A DNA stretch of 64,000 nucleotides from NCBI RefSeq assembly GCF_022179725.1, contig NZ_BPRC01000012.1, forward strand, positions 62,001 through 126,000, read 5' to 3'. Position numbers and translations under genes: made by a program. Positions 1 through 9,115 of this stretch are shown one piece after another; the stretch's first letter is position 1; each line of letters opens with the position of its first letter. A model generated the notes under the pieces. The model made no database searches, was not told the origin of the DNA, and worked only from the letters and a program-made list of their open reading frames with translations. This DNA comes from Methylorubrum aminovorans. GTDB lineage: Bacteria; Pseudomonadota; Alphaproteobacteria; Rhizobiales; Beijerinckiaceae.

Positions 1-1149
1 ATCCAGCAGCAACCGGTTCGGGTTCAGCGTTTGCGGCCGTAGCATCTGGCGGCGGGAGAAGGCGAGGAGCTGCTGGGTCAATTGTTCGCCGCGCCGCGCC
101 GCGCCCATGGCCGCCTCGGCCAAGCGCTTCACGCGATCGGTCTGCTCAGGACGGCGCAGCATCATGTCGAGGCCGCCGACGATCACGGTCAAGAGGTTGT
201 TGAAGTCGTGCGCCACGCCGCCGGTGAGCTGGCCGATGGCCTCCATCTTCTGCGCCTGCCGCAGCGCCTCCTCGGTGACGTGCTGATCGCTGCGATCCAT
301 GAGAATGCCGGCGACACGAGAAGCTTGGCCGGCTCGGTCGCGCTTGACCTGCCCGCGCATGGCGATCCAGCGGACCGCCCCATCCGTGCGCCGGATGCGG
401 CATTCGAGGTCGAGCCGGCCGCTCTCGACGATGCCGGCGAAAGCCTCCTCAGCGATGCTCCGGTCCTCTTCGAGCACGTGGGCCAGGAAGGTTTCGCGGT
501 CCCAATCCCGTCCCGCACCCTCGTAGCCGAACACGGCATCGAAGCGCGGCGAGCCGCGATGGATCCCGGTCACGACGTCGATATCCCACGAACTCATCCC
601 GGCCGCATCAAGGGCGAAGGCCAGGGTTTCGTGGGCCGCCGCGACCTCGCGCGTTCGCTCGGCCACGCGCCGCTCCAGCTCCTCGTTCGCCAGTCTAAGC
701 TGGTGCTGGGCTCGCTCCCGCTCGAGGAGATGCGCCCGTGCCTGATACTGTCGCCGTCGCGCACGCAGGGACGAGACGACGGCGCTGGTCAGTGTCTCGG
801 CGTTGATCGGGCGCTCCAGCAGGACCACGTTGCCGAGCTGCCTTAGCAATTCGGCCGCGCGCCGGGTTCGCGGCCCGGCTTGGCGCGTGGCCAGCACGAC
901 GAGGGGAAAGTCCGACCAGGGCGCCTGCGCATCGAGCCAGCGCGACAGGTCGGCGATGTCACCCTCGGCCAAGGCCTCCTCGGTCACGATCGCGGTTCCC
1001 GCGCCGGAACGTAGGCATCCCACCCACTCCGCCACGTCGGTGCAGACGACGTTGTCGATGCCCGAGCGGTTCAGCACTTGCTCGATGACGGCGGCATCCC
1101 GCCCACGCGGAGCCAGAATGAGGGCCCGCTCCTCCGTGGGGTCCCTCAC
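1..1149 (-). CDS. Sensor histidine kinase with pseudo-receiver N-terminus (3' end outside window)
   Basis: The frame is open from a GTG at 1149 to the window edge (383 residues), so the kinase core and any C-terminal receiver are cut off. Residues about 1-120 resemble a receiver domain, but the phospho-acceptor strand reads TAIVTEEALAEG, without the usual aspartate, so it is probably a pseudo-receiver. A coiled linker (LLERERAQHQLRLANEELERR), one PAS domain (about 175-295) and the HisKA H-box GGVAHDFNNLL (about 320-330) follow. The start overlaps the TGA of the upstream KaiC-like gene as GTGA, a typical translational coupling, so the two products are probably made together. Family (PAS, HisKA) is clear. 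The signal is unknown, and a partnership with KaiC is inferred from the overlap. Confidence 0.88.
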   Translation of the reverse strand, partial: MRDPTEERALILAPRGRDAAVIEQVLNRSGIDNVVCTDVAEWVGCLRSGAGTAIVTEEALAEGDIADLSRWLDAQAPWSDFPLVVLATRQAGPRTRRAAELLRQLGNVVLLERPINAETLTSAVVSSLRARRRQYQARAHLLERERAQHQLRLANEELERRVAERTREVAAAHETLAFALDAAGMSSWDIDVVTGIHRGSPRFDAVFGYEGAGRDWDRETFLAHVLEEDRSIAEEAFAGIVESGRLDLECRIRRTDGAVRWIAMRGQVKRDRAGQASRVAGILMDRSDQHVTEEALRQAQKMEAIGQLTGGVAHDFNNLLTVIVGGLDMMLRRPEQTDRVKRLAEAAMGAARRGEQLTQQLLAFSRRQMLRPQTLNPNRLLLD

Positions 1150-2693
1150 GCCCTATTCCCCGGTGCCTCGGGATCCTGCAACATCGCCACCTGCCCCCGA
1201 TAGGCCGGCAGACCCGTGAGCACGCCTTCGAAATCAGTCAGAGCTTCACCGACACGCAACCCTTCGGTCGAGAGCCGCAACTCGCGAATCGTGCGCTCAT
1301 GCGCGTTCACGCGGCTCTTCACCACCGAAAGCGCGGTTCGGATCTCGGCCCGCGCTTCGAAGAAGCGGAACAGCAGGATGCAGTCGCTGAGGTAGCTCAG
1401 ATCGATATCGGTGCGGACCTCGCCGATGACGCCGTGCTGCCCGAGCACGAGAAGCGTCATCACACCCTTCTGGTTCAGGTAGCTCAGGAGTTCGTGCATC
1501 TGGAGGACGAGGTACTCCTCGCCCGGCATCGCGTGCAGGTACGCGTTGAGGCTGTCGACCGCGACGAAGGTCGATCCGCGTTCCTCGACCGCCTGTCTGA
1601 CGATGGAGGCGAACTCCCCGGGTGACAGCTCCGCCGGGTCGATCTGGGTCAGAGTGAGCCGTCCGGCCTCGAGATGCGGGCCCAGATCCATGCCGAGCAG
1701 GGCAGCCCGGGTGATCAGCGTGTTAAGCCCCTCGTCGAACAGATAATACGTCGCGGTCTCGCCGCGTTCGAGCGCGGCCAGCATGCAACGCACCGCGGTG
1801 GTCGTCTTGCCCACGCCCGACGGGCCGAGCAGCAGCGTGTTGGTACCGGGTACGAGGCCGCCGCCGAGCAGCAGGTCCAACTCGGCCGAGCCGGTCGGCC
1901 GTGCGGTCGCGTCGAAGGTCGCGTGGTGGTCGGCGGCGACGAGGCGCGGGAAGACCTCGACGCCGCCGGTCTCCATGACGAAGTCGTGATAGCCGCCGCG
2001 GAACTTGATGCCGCGCATCTTGACGATGCGCAGGCGCCGACGCTCGGAGCCGAAATCACGCGGGGTCTGATCGAGAGAAATCACGCCGTGGGCGATGCTG
2101 TGAAGCTGCAGGTCGCCGGCCTCGGAGGTACGGTCGTCGAGCATCAGCACGGTGCAGGACCGCTTGGAGAAGAACTGCTTCAGGGCCAGGATCTGACGAC
2201 GGTAGCGCAGCGGGTTTTGCGCCAACAGGCGCAGCTCCGACAGGCTGTCGAACACCACGCGCTCTGGCTTCACGGTCTCGACGCGAGCGATAACCTCCCG
2301 GACGGTCTCACCGAGTTCGATTTCGGACGGGTGCAGGATGGACTGCTCGCTGTCGGGATCGAGGCCCATCTCGTTGACCAGTTCGTAGACGTCGATTCCG
2401 TCGAGGGACCATCCGTGGCTCGCCGCCGCGGCGCGGAGTTCGTCCGCGGTCTCCGAGAGCGTCACGTACAGGCTTCGCTCATCCTGTGCCGCGCCTTCGA
2501 GGAGGAACTGCAGCGCCAGTGTCGTCTTCCCGGTGCCGGGAGTGCCTTCAAGCAGATAGAGCCGGTCCGGCGTCAGGCCGCCGCCGAGAATCTCGTTCAA
2601 GCCGGGGACCCCGGTCGAGATCCTGGTATCGGAACCCGGCCGAGCACCCGTTACCCCTCTCGCCTCGCTCATCGGTTCCGACGAAGCTCCCAT
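1146..2693 (-). CDS. KaiC-like double RecA-domain ATPase
   Basis: 515 residues, the length of cyanobacterial KaiC, with two RecA/KaiC domains. The CI P-loop GTPGTGKTT is at about residues 50-58 and the CII P-loop GPSGVGKTT at about 289-297. The CII tail keeps the KaiC layout (DLSYLSDCILLFRFFE, then SVVKSRVNAHERTIRE). At the place of the KaiC Ser431/Thr432 autophosphorylation pair it has Ser-Tyr. In cyanobacteria KaiC is the clock ATPase/kinase; in other bacteria homologues act in stress or timing signalling with a histidine kinase. Here the next gene is such a kinase, overlapping by 4 bp. No KaiA or KaiB is visible nearby. Calling it a clock protein would go beyond the sequence. Confidence 0.9.
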   Translation of the reverse strand: MGASSEPMSEARGVTGARPGSDTRISTGVPGLNEILGGGLTPDRLYLLEGTPGTGKTTLALQFLLEGAAQDERSLYVTLSETADELRAAAASHGWSLDGIDVYELVNEMGLDPDSEQSILHPSEIELGETVREVIARVETVKPERVVFDSLSELRLLAQNPLRYRRQILALKQFFSKRSCTVLMLDDRTSEAGDLQLHSIAHGVISLDQTPRDFGSERRRLRIVKMRGIKFRGGYHDFVMETGGVEVFPRLVAADHHATFDATARPTGSAELDLLLGGGLVPGTNTLLLGPSGVGKTTTAVRCMLAALERGETATYYLFDEGLNTLITRAALLGMDLGPHLEAGRLTLTQIDPAELSPGEFASIVRQAVEERGSTFVAVDSLNAYLHAMPGEEYLVLQMHELLSYLNQKGVMTLLVLGQHGVIGEVRTDIDLSYLSDCILLFRFFEARAEIRTALSVVKSRVNAHERTIRELRLSTEGLRVGEALTDFEGVLTGLPAYRGQVAMLQDPEAPGNRA

Positions 2694-2829
2694 GCCGTGT
2701 CACGGCTCTCGCCAAAATTCGTGTAGACGTCGCGAAGGCGGGCGTCTTCTCTGGCGATAACACACTGACGCGGCGGTTGGCCTCATTCCTGTGCAGGACG
2801 AATTGGCGTGGCGGAGGCCTCCGCCAATC

Positions 2830-5250
2830 CTATCCGGTTCGTCCCGCTCGGGGCCGCGGGGCGATCGCCTTGCAGAGGGCTTGCGAGACCTGTTCGGCTG
2901 AATAGGGCTTCTGCACCAGCGGAAAACCGTGTGCGCCTTCCTGAGCCAGCACATGGCTGTATCCTGAGGTCAGGATCACCGGGAGGTCCGGGTGGGTGCG
3001 GCGCAGCCGCTTGGCCAACTCGATTCCGCCCATGCCCGGCATGACCACATCGGAAAACACCGCTTCGAACGCCGCAGGCTCGGACCCGAGCGCGGTCAGC
3101 GCCTCCTCTGCATTGGCGGCCCACCGCGTCTCGAAGCCCAGATCCTGCAGGATCTGGGTCGCGAACCGTCCGACCTCGACATTGTCCTCGACCACCAGGA
3201 TCCGCTGGCCGGCACCGATCGGCGGCGCGTCGCCCTGTCTCCCTGGTTCCTCGGCTTCCTGTAAGGCCGCCGTCTCGGGCAGGTAGAGGGTGAACGTCGT
3301 GCCGTAACCGACCACGCTCTCGACCGAGACGTCGCCGCCGGATTGCTTGGCGAAGCCGAAGACCTGGCTGAGGCCGAGACCGGTCCCGCGCCCGACCTCC
3401 TTGGTCGTGAAGAAGGGCTCGAAGATGCGGCCGATCCGCTCTGCGGTGATGCCCGAGCCCGTGTCCGACAGCGAAATCGCAGCGAACGGGCCCGGAGCGC
3501 CGGCATGCCCGCGAATCGGCGGCATGGGCACGGAGCAGGCCAGCCGCAGCGTGAGGGTGCCCTCCCCTTCCATGGCGTCGCGGGCGTTGACCGCCATGTT
3601 GATGAGCGCGGTCTCGAACTGGCTGAGATCCGCGCGGACGTGACAGGATGTGTCCAGTCCTTCCGTCACGACCCGTATGCGAGCGCCCGTCACGGTGTCG
3701 AGCATGTCGGCAACCGCGTGCAGCCGCGCGCCTACGTCGAACACCTCGGGCTTAAGCGTTTGGCGGCGGGCAAAGGCTAGGAGCTGCCCGGTGAGCTTGG
3801 CAGCTCGGTCCACTGTTTCGGAGACGGCGTCGAGATAGCGCGCCTTGCGGACCTCCGGCAGTTCCGGGCGGCGCAGGAAGTCGATCGAGGAGCGGATGAT
3901 CGTCAGGAGGTTGTTGAAGTCGTGCGCCACGCCGCCGGTGAGCTGGCCCACGGCTTCCAGCTTTTGCGACTGGCGAAGTGCCTCTTCGGCGAAGCGTTGC
4001 TCGGTGATGTCCCGGCCGAACCCAAAGAGGAGGTCGTCCCCCGGCACGACGGTCCAGGAGACATGGCGCGGGCCGCTTTCCTTCGTGAGAAGTGTGAGTT
4101 CGATGTCGCCGGACGCGGGCGTCGCAGCCCGCAGCATCAGGTCGGAAGCGGCCTGCTCCCGTCCGTCGGGCGTGACGAAGTCGAGCACGTTACGCCCGAT
4201 GGTCTCCTCTTCCGACCAGCCCAGCGAGCGCGTCCAAGATGGGTTGACGGAGCGGATCTCGCCGTCGTGGCGCGCCACGAATTTGAGGACGGGCGAGAGG
4301 TTCCAGATCCGATCCCGTGCCTTCTCCTGCTCGGCAACCTGCGCTTCGAGCTGCTGAGCCCGCTGGGCGAGCAGTTCCTCGGTCTGCTTGCGGTCGGTGA
4401 TGTCCTGCACGAACACGTAGATGCCGACGACCGCTCCGGTCGGGCTCAGGTTCGGAATGTAGCGGATCGCCGCTTCGCGCGGCCGACCGTCCGGATGCGG
4501 CCAAGACCGCTCGAACTGGACGTCCGCACCGGCCATGGCCTGTTCGATATGCGGGCGGCGGGCCTCGAACTCGGCTGTTCCGAGGAGTTCCTCGATCGTG
4601 TGACCCACGACATGCTCGGGCCTTCGGCCGATCCATGCCTCGTAGGCGGCATTGGCGAAGCGATAGGTGAAGGTGCGGTCGATGAACGCGATCAGCGCCG
4701 GCATCGCGTCGGCGATCAGGCGGAGTTCCGCTTCGCGCGCCGCGAGATCGGCTTCCGCCCGCTTGCGGTCCGTGATGTCGATGACGAACTCGAAGCCGCG
4801 GCCATCCTCCAGCAGCGTGGCGCCGAACATCGCCCAGAACCGGGAGCCGTCCTTACGGAAGTACTGTTTCTCGTAAGGGGTTGTGCGCCCGGTGGCCTTC
4901 AGGTCTTCGAAAGCGCGCCAGGACACGTCGAGCCATTCCGGTGGTGTCAGCACCTGCCAACTGAGGCGCCCGGCGTTGAGATCCTCGCGGCTGTAGCCGC
5001 ACATCGCCAGGAAGGCGTCGTTGGCATCGAGAAGCTGGCCGTCCAAGTCGAAGTAGATGCCGCCCACCGTCGCGATGGTGAGCGCTTCCCGCAGCCGGGC
5101 CCGGCTGGCCGCTAGGGTGGCGGCGGGCATGGCATGCGGATCGATGTCGTGGCCGCGGTTCTGCTCCTCGAGCGCTTCCCGTAGACGGGCTTTCTCGGCT
5201 TCCAACGCGGCCACATGCTGGCGCAGTTCTTCGGCCTCAGCGTCCGTCAC
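2830..5250 (-). CDS. PAS-rich hybrid histidine kinase/response regulator
   Basis: 806 residues. An N-terminal coiled coil (about 1-45) precedes three or more PAS/PAC domains (about 50-170, 175-295, 310-420), HisKA with the H-box GGVAHDFNNLL near residue 441, a HATPase domain with DTGSGI and GTGLGLSQVFGF, and a C-terminal receiver with phospho-acceptor Asp in FSDVVMPGMGG near residue 733. No transmembrane segment is evident, so it is probably a cytosolic sensor. It has its own start with a 136 bp gap before the KaiC-like gene, on the same strand. It is closely related in design to the kinase at 39307 (same H-box and DTGSGI wording), suggesting paralogues. The ligand is unknown. Confidence 0.92.
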   Translation of the reverse strand: MTDAEAEELRQHVAALEAEKARLREALEEQNRGHDIDPHAMPAATLAASRARLREALTIATVGGIYFDLDGQLLDANDAFLAMCGYSREDLNAGRLSWQVLTPPEWLDVSWRAFEDLKATGRTTPYEKQYFRKDGSRFWAMFGATLLEDGRGFEFVIDITDRKRAEADLAAREAELRLIADAMPALIAFIDRTFTYRFANAAYEAWIGRRPEHVVGHTIEELLGTAEFEARRPHIEQAMAGADVQFERSWPHPDGRPREAAIRYIPNLSPTGAVVGIYVFVQDITDRKQTEELLAQRAQQLEAQVAEQEKARDRIWNLSPVLKFVARHDGEIRSVNPSWTRSLGWSEEETIGRNVLDFVTPDGREQAASDLMLRAATPASGDIELTLLTKESGPRHVSWTVVPGDDLLFGFGRDITEQRFAEEALRQSQKLEAVGQLTGGVAHDFNNLLTIIRSSIDFLRRPELPEVRKARYLDAVSETVDRAAKLTGQLLAFARRQTLKPEVFDVGARLHAVADMLDTVTGARIRVVTEGLDTSCHVRADLSQFETALINMAVNARDAMEGEGTLTLRLACSVPMPPIRGHAGAPGPFAAISLSDTGSGITAERIGRIFEPFFTTKEVGRGTGLGLSQVFGFAKQSGGDVSVESVVGYGTTFTLYLPETAALQEAEEPGRQGDAPPIGAGQRILVVEDNVEVGRFATQILQDLGFETRWAANAEEALTALGSEPAAFEAVFSDVVMPGMGGIELAKRLRRTHPDLPVILTSGYSHVLAQEGAHGFPLVQKPYSAEQVSQALCKAIAPRPRAGRTG

Positions 5251-5763
5251 GCCTCGAGATCCTTGCTTCCGGAACGGGTCGGTGCAGGCACCGCGACGGA
5301 TCCGCCCGCCATCGGCGGACCGCCTCGAACGTGCGTTTTCATGGCGCTCGCCGCGAGGGAGACGGCTGGATGATCGAGGAGGCTGCTCGAATCCTATAGG
5401 ATAAAAATCTGCGCGAACCGATCAAAGGCATGCGCCTTCGTCACACGGTCGGAACGAAGATGTCAATTGAAGATAGACATTCCAAGCCACGATCCTAGGC
5501 CGGGTGGATTTGCGGCCTATTCGGTTTTTAGCGTTTGATACTCGAATTTCTTCGATAAACGCTGAGCAATCGTAGCAACGAGCCACAAGATACAACCGAA
5601 CCGTTGTAACTGGCAGCGACAGGAGCGCTCGGCTCCACCCCCAGCACGTTTCCCCCTTCATTATAATCCCGTAGGGGACGATCGGCCGCGCGATACAGAG
5701 TGGTTCGCGTGCGTTGTCGCTGCGGACCGCGCGAATGGCGCGGCGTTCGGGTCGAAGGTCCCT
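5251..5763. other. Intergenic region between divergent kinase and DUF2252 genes
   Basis: About 510 bases with no convincing gene. The part from about 5400 to 5660 is markedly AT-richer than its surroundings, as expected for a divergent promoter region serving the hybrid kinase (minus) and the DUF2252 gene (plus). I could not assign a specific promoter or operator. Confidence 0.4.
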
Positions 5764-6972
5764 TTGATGCGTATGAACGGCACGTATGGTCCTAAGGAAC
5801 GTGCGATTGTGCTCGAGCGGCAGCGCACGCTCAAGATGGCGCAGTCGGCCCATGCCTACGTTCGCGGCAACACCCTGAAATTCTACGAGTGGCTCGATGG
5901 TCTGCCGCGCGGCACCCTGCCGGAGGGCCCGCCGGTCTGGATCTGCGGTGACTGCCATCTCGGCAATCTCGGCCCCCTCGCCGACGCCGACGGTCGCGTC
6001 GATATTCAGATCCGCGACCTCGACCAGACGGTGATCGGAAACCCGACGCACGATCTCGTTCGCCTCGGGCTGTCGCTCGCGAGCGCCGCCCGCGGCTCGG
6101 ATCTTCCCGGTGTCGTCACGGCCCGGATGCTGGAGGAGATGATCGCGGGCTACGCGGTGGGCCTGCACGCGGACGAGGATGACAGCCACCCGCCCGAGCC
6201 GGATGTGGTGCGCTCGGTGCGACGCCGGGCGCTCGGCCGGCACTGGAAGCACCTCGCCCGGGAGCGTCTCAAGCGCGTGGAGCCGGCCATTCCGCTGGGG
6301 CGCAAGTTCTGGGCTCTCGATGCGGGCGAGCGCCGGGCGCTCGACGAGCTGTTTCAGGAAGAGGCGGTACGCCATCTCGTGCTGGCGCTGAACGGGCGAA
6401 GCGAGGGTGCCGAAGCCCGCCTGATCGACGCGGCCTATTGGATGAAGGGCTGCAGCTCGCTCGGCTTCCTGCGCTACGCCGTCCTCGTCGGCATCACCGA
6501 GCCGAATGAAAAGCGCCGTCTCGCGCTGGTGGACCTGAAGGAAGCGGTCGAGACCGCCGCCCCGCCCGCGCCCGGTGCGCAGATGCCACCCGACCCGGCC
6601 GAGCGGGTGGTGACCGGGGCGCGGGCGCTGTCACCGAATCTCGGGGAGCGCATGCTGCCGGTTCATCTGCTCGGAAAGCCGGTCGTGATGCGCGAACTCG
6701 CGCCGCAGGATCTGAAGCTCGATGTCGATCAGTTCGGCCGCGAGGAGGCGGTGCGCGCCGCGCATTACCTCGCCTACGTGGTCGGCAAGGCGCATGGCCG
6801 TCAGATGGAGGCCGGAGCGCGGTCGGCTTGGCGCGCCGAGGTCACGAAGAAGGGCGCCACGGATGAGGGGGCGCCGTCCTGGCTCTGGTCCAGCGTGGTC
6901 GAACTCGCCGGCCGCCACGAGGTCGGCTACCTTCAGCACTGCCTTCGCTACGCCGGCCGGCAGGCCGCCTAA
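5764..6972 (+). CDS. DUF2252 family protein (kinase-fold-like)
   Basis: 402 residues, recognised as DUF2252 by the N-terminal signature WICGDCHLGNLG (about 58-70) followed by RDLDQTVIGNPTHDLVRL (about 83-100). These two blocks resemble the catalytic HGDxHxGN and the following metal-binding D plus GxPxxDL motifs of aminoglycoside/choline-type kinases, so a small-molecule phosphotransferase fold is a reasonable inference. No substrate is known. There is no signal peptide or membrane helix. It stands alone, convergent with the downstream dehydrogenase (16 bp gap). An ATG two codons into the frame is an alternative start. Confidence 0.8.
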   Translation: MMRMNGTYGPKERAIVLERQRTLKMAQSAHAYVRGNTLKFYEWLDGLPRGTLPEGPPVWICGDCHLGNLGPLADADGRVDIQIRDLDQTVIGNPTHDLVRLGLSLASAARGSDLPGVVTARMLEEMIAGYAVGLHADEDDSHPPEPDVVRSVRRRALGRHWKHLARERLKRVEPAIPLGRKFWALDAGERRALDELFQEEAVRHLVLALNGRSEGAEARLIDAAYWMKGCSSLGFLRYAVLVGITEPNEKRRLALVDLKEAVETAAPPAPGAQMPPDPAERVVTGARALSPNLGERMLPVHLLGKPVVMRELAPQDLKLDVDQFGREEAVRAAHYLAYVVGKAHGRQMEAGARSAWRAEVTKKGATDEGAPSWLWSSVVELAGRHEVGYLQHCLRYAGRQAA

Positions 6973-6988
6973 AACGCGGGTGCGCCCC

Positions 6989-7987
6989 TCAGGATCGGCG
7001 GCCCGTATGGCGTCCGCCGAGGACCAGGGCTGCCGTGGCCGCTAGTCCGGCCGCTAGTCCTGCGGTGGCGAGCGGGTGCAGGGTCGCGCGGGTGTAGGCG
7101 CTCGTGCGCATGACGTAGACCGGCGGGTCGCCCCGCTCCCGACCGGCGCCCTCGGGCCTGTGAAGCGCGCCCTCCGGGTTGCGCGGCGGCTCCGACCGTT
7201 TCTGCAGGGCGATGATCGCCGGGGCGAGTTCGTCGTAGGCTCCCGGCGCGAATTCCTTGCCCATGACGAAGAGCTTGCCGCCGCCGCCCACGATGATGTC
7301 CCGCTGCGGGTGAACGGCAGCGTGCAGGATCGCGTTGGCGACCTCCTGCGGCGGGTAGATCGGCGGGGGCAGCGTCGGCTCGCGATCCATGTAGTTGCGC
7401 GCCCGGTTCGGGAGCGGTGTGTCGATCGAGGCGGGTTTCACCAGCGTCACCGAGACCGGAGCGCCCTCCGCCCGCAACTCCATCCGCAGCGTGTCGGTGA
7501 AGCCTTTCACCGCGTGTTTCGAGGCGGCGTAGAGCCCCTGGAACGGGAAGGCGAGATCGGAGGCGATGCTGCCGACATTGATGATGGCGCCGCCGCGCTC
7601 GCGTAAGTGCTCCGCGGCGATGAGCGAGCCGTAGACCGTGCCCCAGAAATTGGTGCGGATCAGCCGCTCGTGGTCCTCGGCGGCGATCTCGCGCAGCGGT
7701 CCGTAGACGGTGAGGCCGGCCACGTTCACCCAGGTGTCGGACCCGCCGAAGGTGGCGAGGGCATGGTCGGCAATCGCCTGGACATCCTCGCGCCGGCCGA
7801 CATCCGCGACGAAGTGGGTGGCCCGCGGCCCGAGCTCGGCGGCGATCTCGGCCAGGATCGCCTCGCTGCGGGCCGCGAGGACAACCCGGGCGCCGCGTCG
7901 CGCGGCCATGCGCGCGGTCGCGAGACCGATCCCGCTGGATGCCCCGGTGACGACGATGACCTGCTCGCGCAGAGGCTTGTGTCCCAT
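6989..7987 (-). CDS. SDR family oxidoreductase with C-terminal extension
   Basis: 332 residues from the chosen ATG at 7987, which has AGGAG about 9 bases upstream. A longer frame begins at 8071 but adds an unrelated tail. The classical short-chain dehydrogenase features are present: cofactor loop TGASSGIG (about 13-20), NVAG-type strand (VNVAGLTVYGP), catalytic Ser in NVGSIAS and YAASK active site (about 158-162). Arg just after TGxxxGIG strand 2 (AARSEA) suggests NADPH. The C-terminus beyond about residue 260 is an extra tail ending in a hydrophobic stretch (LATAGLAAGLAATAALVLG), possibly a membrane anchor. Substrate unknown. The upstream GntR gene is on the same strand. Confidence 0.88.
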   Translation of the reverse strand: MGHKPLREQVIVVTGASSGIGLATARMAARRGARVVLAARSEAILAEIAAELGPRATHFVADVGRREDVQAIADHALATFGGSDTWVNVAGLTVYGPLREIAAEDHERLIRTNFWGTVYGSLIAAEHLRERGGAIINVGSIASDLAFPFQGLYAASKHAVKGFTDTLRMELRAEGAPVSVTLVKPASIDTPLPNRARNYMDREPTLPPPIYPPQEVANAILHAAVHPQRDIIVGGGGKLFVMGKEFAPGAYDELAPAIIALQKRSEPPRNPEGALHRPEGAGRERGDPPVYVMRTSAYTRATLHPLATAGLAAGLAATAALVLGGRHTGRRS

Positions 7988-8094
7988 CCCGGCCCGCTCC
8001 TGTCCTGTCGCTTCGATGCGATCGCGAGGGGGGTACGCGCGACGGGCCCAACTGTTTCGGCCCGCGCGCAAACCGCGCAGGCCACCGGATCATC

Positions 8095-8763
8095 TCAGTC
8101 GCTGGCGTGTTCGGCGACGTAGCGGCCCAGCGCGCTCGCCGCGTTGAGCATGTGGGCGCGCATGCGCCGCGCCGCGGCGTCGCCGTCGCCCTCCGCGATC
8201 GCCTGGAGAATCTCGCCGTGTTCGGCACGGGAGCGCAGGATGCGTTCGCCCTGCCGCAACTGCGTCCGGCGGAAGGCCGACAGGCGCGAACGGATCGACA
8301 AGGCCTGCTCGGACATGAAGCCGTTATGGGTCGCCCGGTAGAGCGTCTCGTGGAAGACGCGGTTGAGGGCGTCGTAGGTGTCGTAATCCTGCGCCGCCAC
8401 CGGCTCGGCCGATTGCTCGTGCAGGTCCATCAGCGCGCTGAGTTCGAGCGGTGTCATCCGGTAGGTAGCGAGGCGCACGCAGAGCGCCTCGAACTCGGCG
8501 GTCGTCTCGAACATCTCCATGATCCGCTCGGGCGTCATGCGGGTGACGACGACGCCGCGCCGCGGCCGCATCTCGACCAAGCCGCTTGAGGCGAGCTGGC
8601 GCAGGGCCTCGCGGACGGGAGTGCGCGAGGCACCGAAGCGGTCGGCGAGATCCTGCTCGTCCAGCGCGATGCCCGCCGCGAGGACACCGGAGGCGATCTC
8701 GTCCGTCAAGGCGTTGCGGATCTGGTCGGAAAGCAGGCCACGCCCCTCGGCCATACCGTCCAT
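8095..8763 (-). CDS. GntR family regulator, FadR/FCD subfamily (probable mdc regulator)
   Basis: 222 residues from the ATG at 8763, which is preceded by GGGGGAGGG. The GntR winged helix lies at about 10-75 with the signature FGASRTPVREALRQLASSGLVEMRPRRGVVV. An FCD ligand-binding domain follows (about 85-215) with metal-type residues in YDALNRVFHETLYRATHN. FCD regulators usually bind small carboxylates. The gene is divergent from mdcA with a 352 bp shared upstream region, so control of malonate decarboxylase is likely, as for MatR/MdcY-type regulators. That role is inferred from position only. Confidence 0.88.
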   Translation of the reverse strand: MDGMAEGRGLLSDQIRNALTDEIASGVLAAGIALDEQDLADRFGASRTPVREALRQLASSGLVEMRPRRGVVVTRMTPERIMEMFETTAEFEALCVRLATYRMTPLELSALMDLHEQSAEPVAAQDYDTYDALNRVFHETLYRATHNGFMSEQALSIRSRLSAFRRTQLRQGERILRSRAEHGEILQAIAEGDGDAAARRMRAHMLNAASALGRYVAEHASD

Positions 8764-9115
8764 CGCGCCGCCCTCCCCCATCCGCACCATTCTACCAGGG
8801 CCCGCACGATCCCAACCAGCGGTAACCGGCCGACGACGCAGCCGATGCCGATGCAAGCGGCCGCGGTCAATGCGCCCTCGGCCAAGTTGGCCCAACCTGG
8901 CACGGCAGCTCCGCGCAGGCATCTGCATGCAATGGCATTCCGCTTCCAAGCTCGCGTATATCGCTGCGTGCGTCGCCACGGCCATCGTATGCAAATAATT
9001 GACGTCAGCGCAAATATGAATACGACAATTGCGTCTGATTGCGACGGCGCATACGCCGCCGGCCTTCGGACCCGCGGGTGTATGCCCCGTGAGGCTATCA
9101 CAGGGAGCGGACCGG
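8764..9115 (-). promoter_or_regulatory. Divergent control region between GntR gene and mdc operon
   Basis: 352 bases without a gene between two divergent starts. It holds several small perfect palindromes that could be regulator sites: GTTGG-C-CCAAC at 8886-8896, TGCATGCA at 8924-8931 and TGACGTCA at 9000-9007. A local AT-rich stretch runs from about 8985 to 9040. None is a proven operator. The TGCATGCA site and a related CGTATGCAAA at about 8982-8992 are the best candidates because FCD-type GntR proteins favour short two-fold sites. Confidence 0.45.

Noticed and set aside
5451..5476. EcfG-type promoter before DUF2252
   Set aside because: GGAAC is present but no CGTT or GTT occurs at 16-17 bases; the distance to the gene is also about 300 bases.
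5422..6375. Minus-strand frame of 317 codons across the DUF2252 start and the intergenic region
   Set aside because: It is antisense to clear DUF2252 coding sequence, and the part in the gap is not protein-like.
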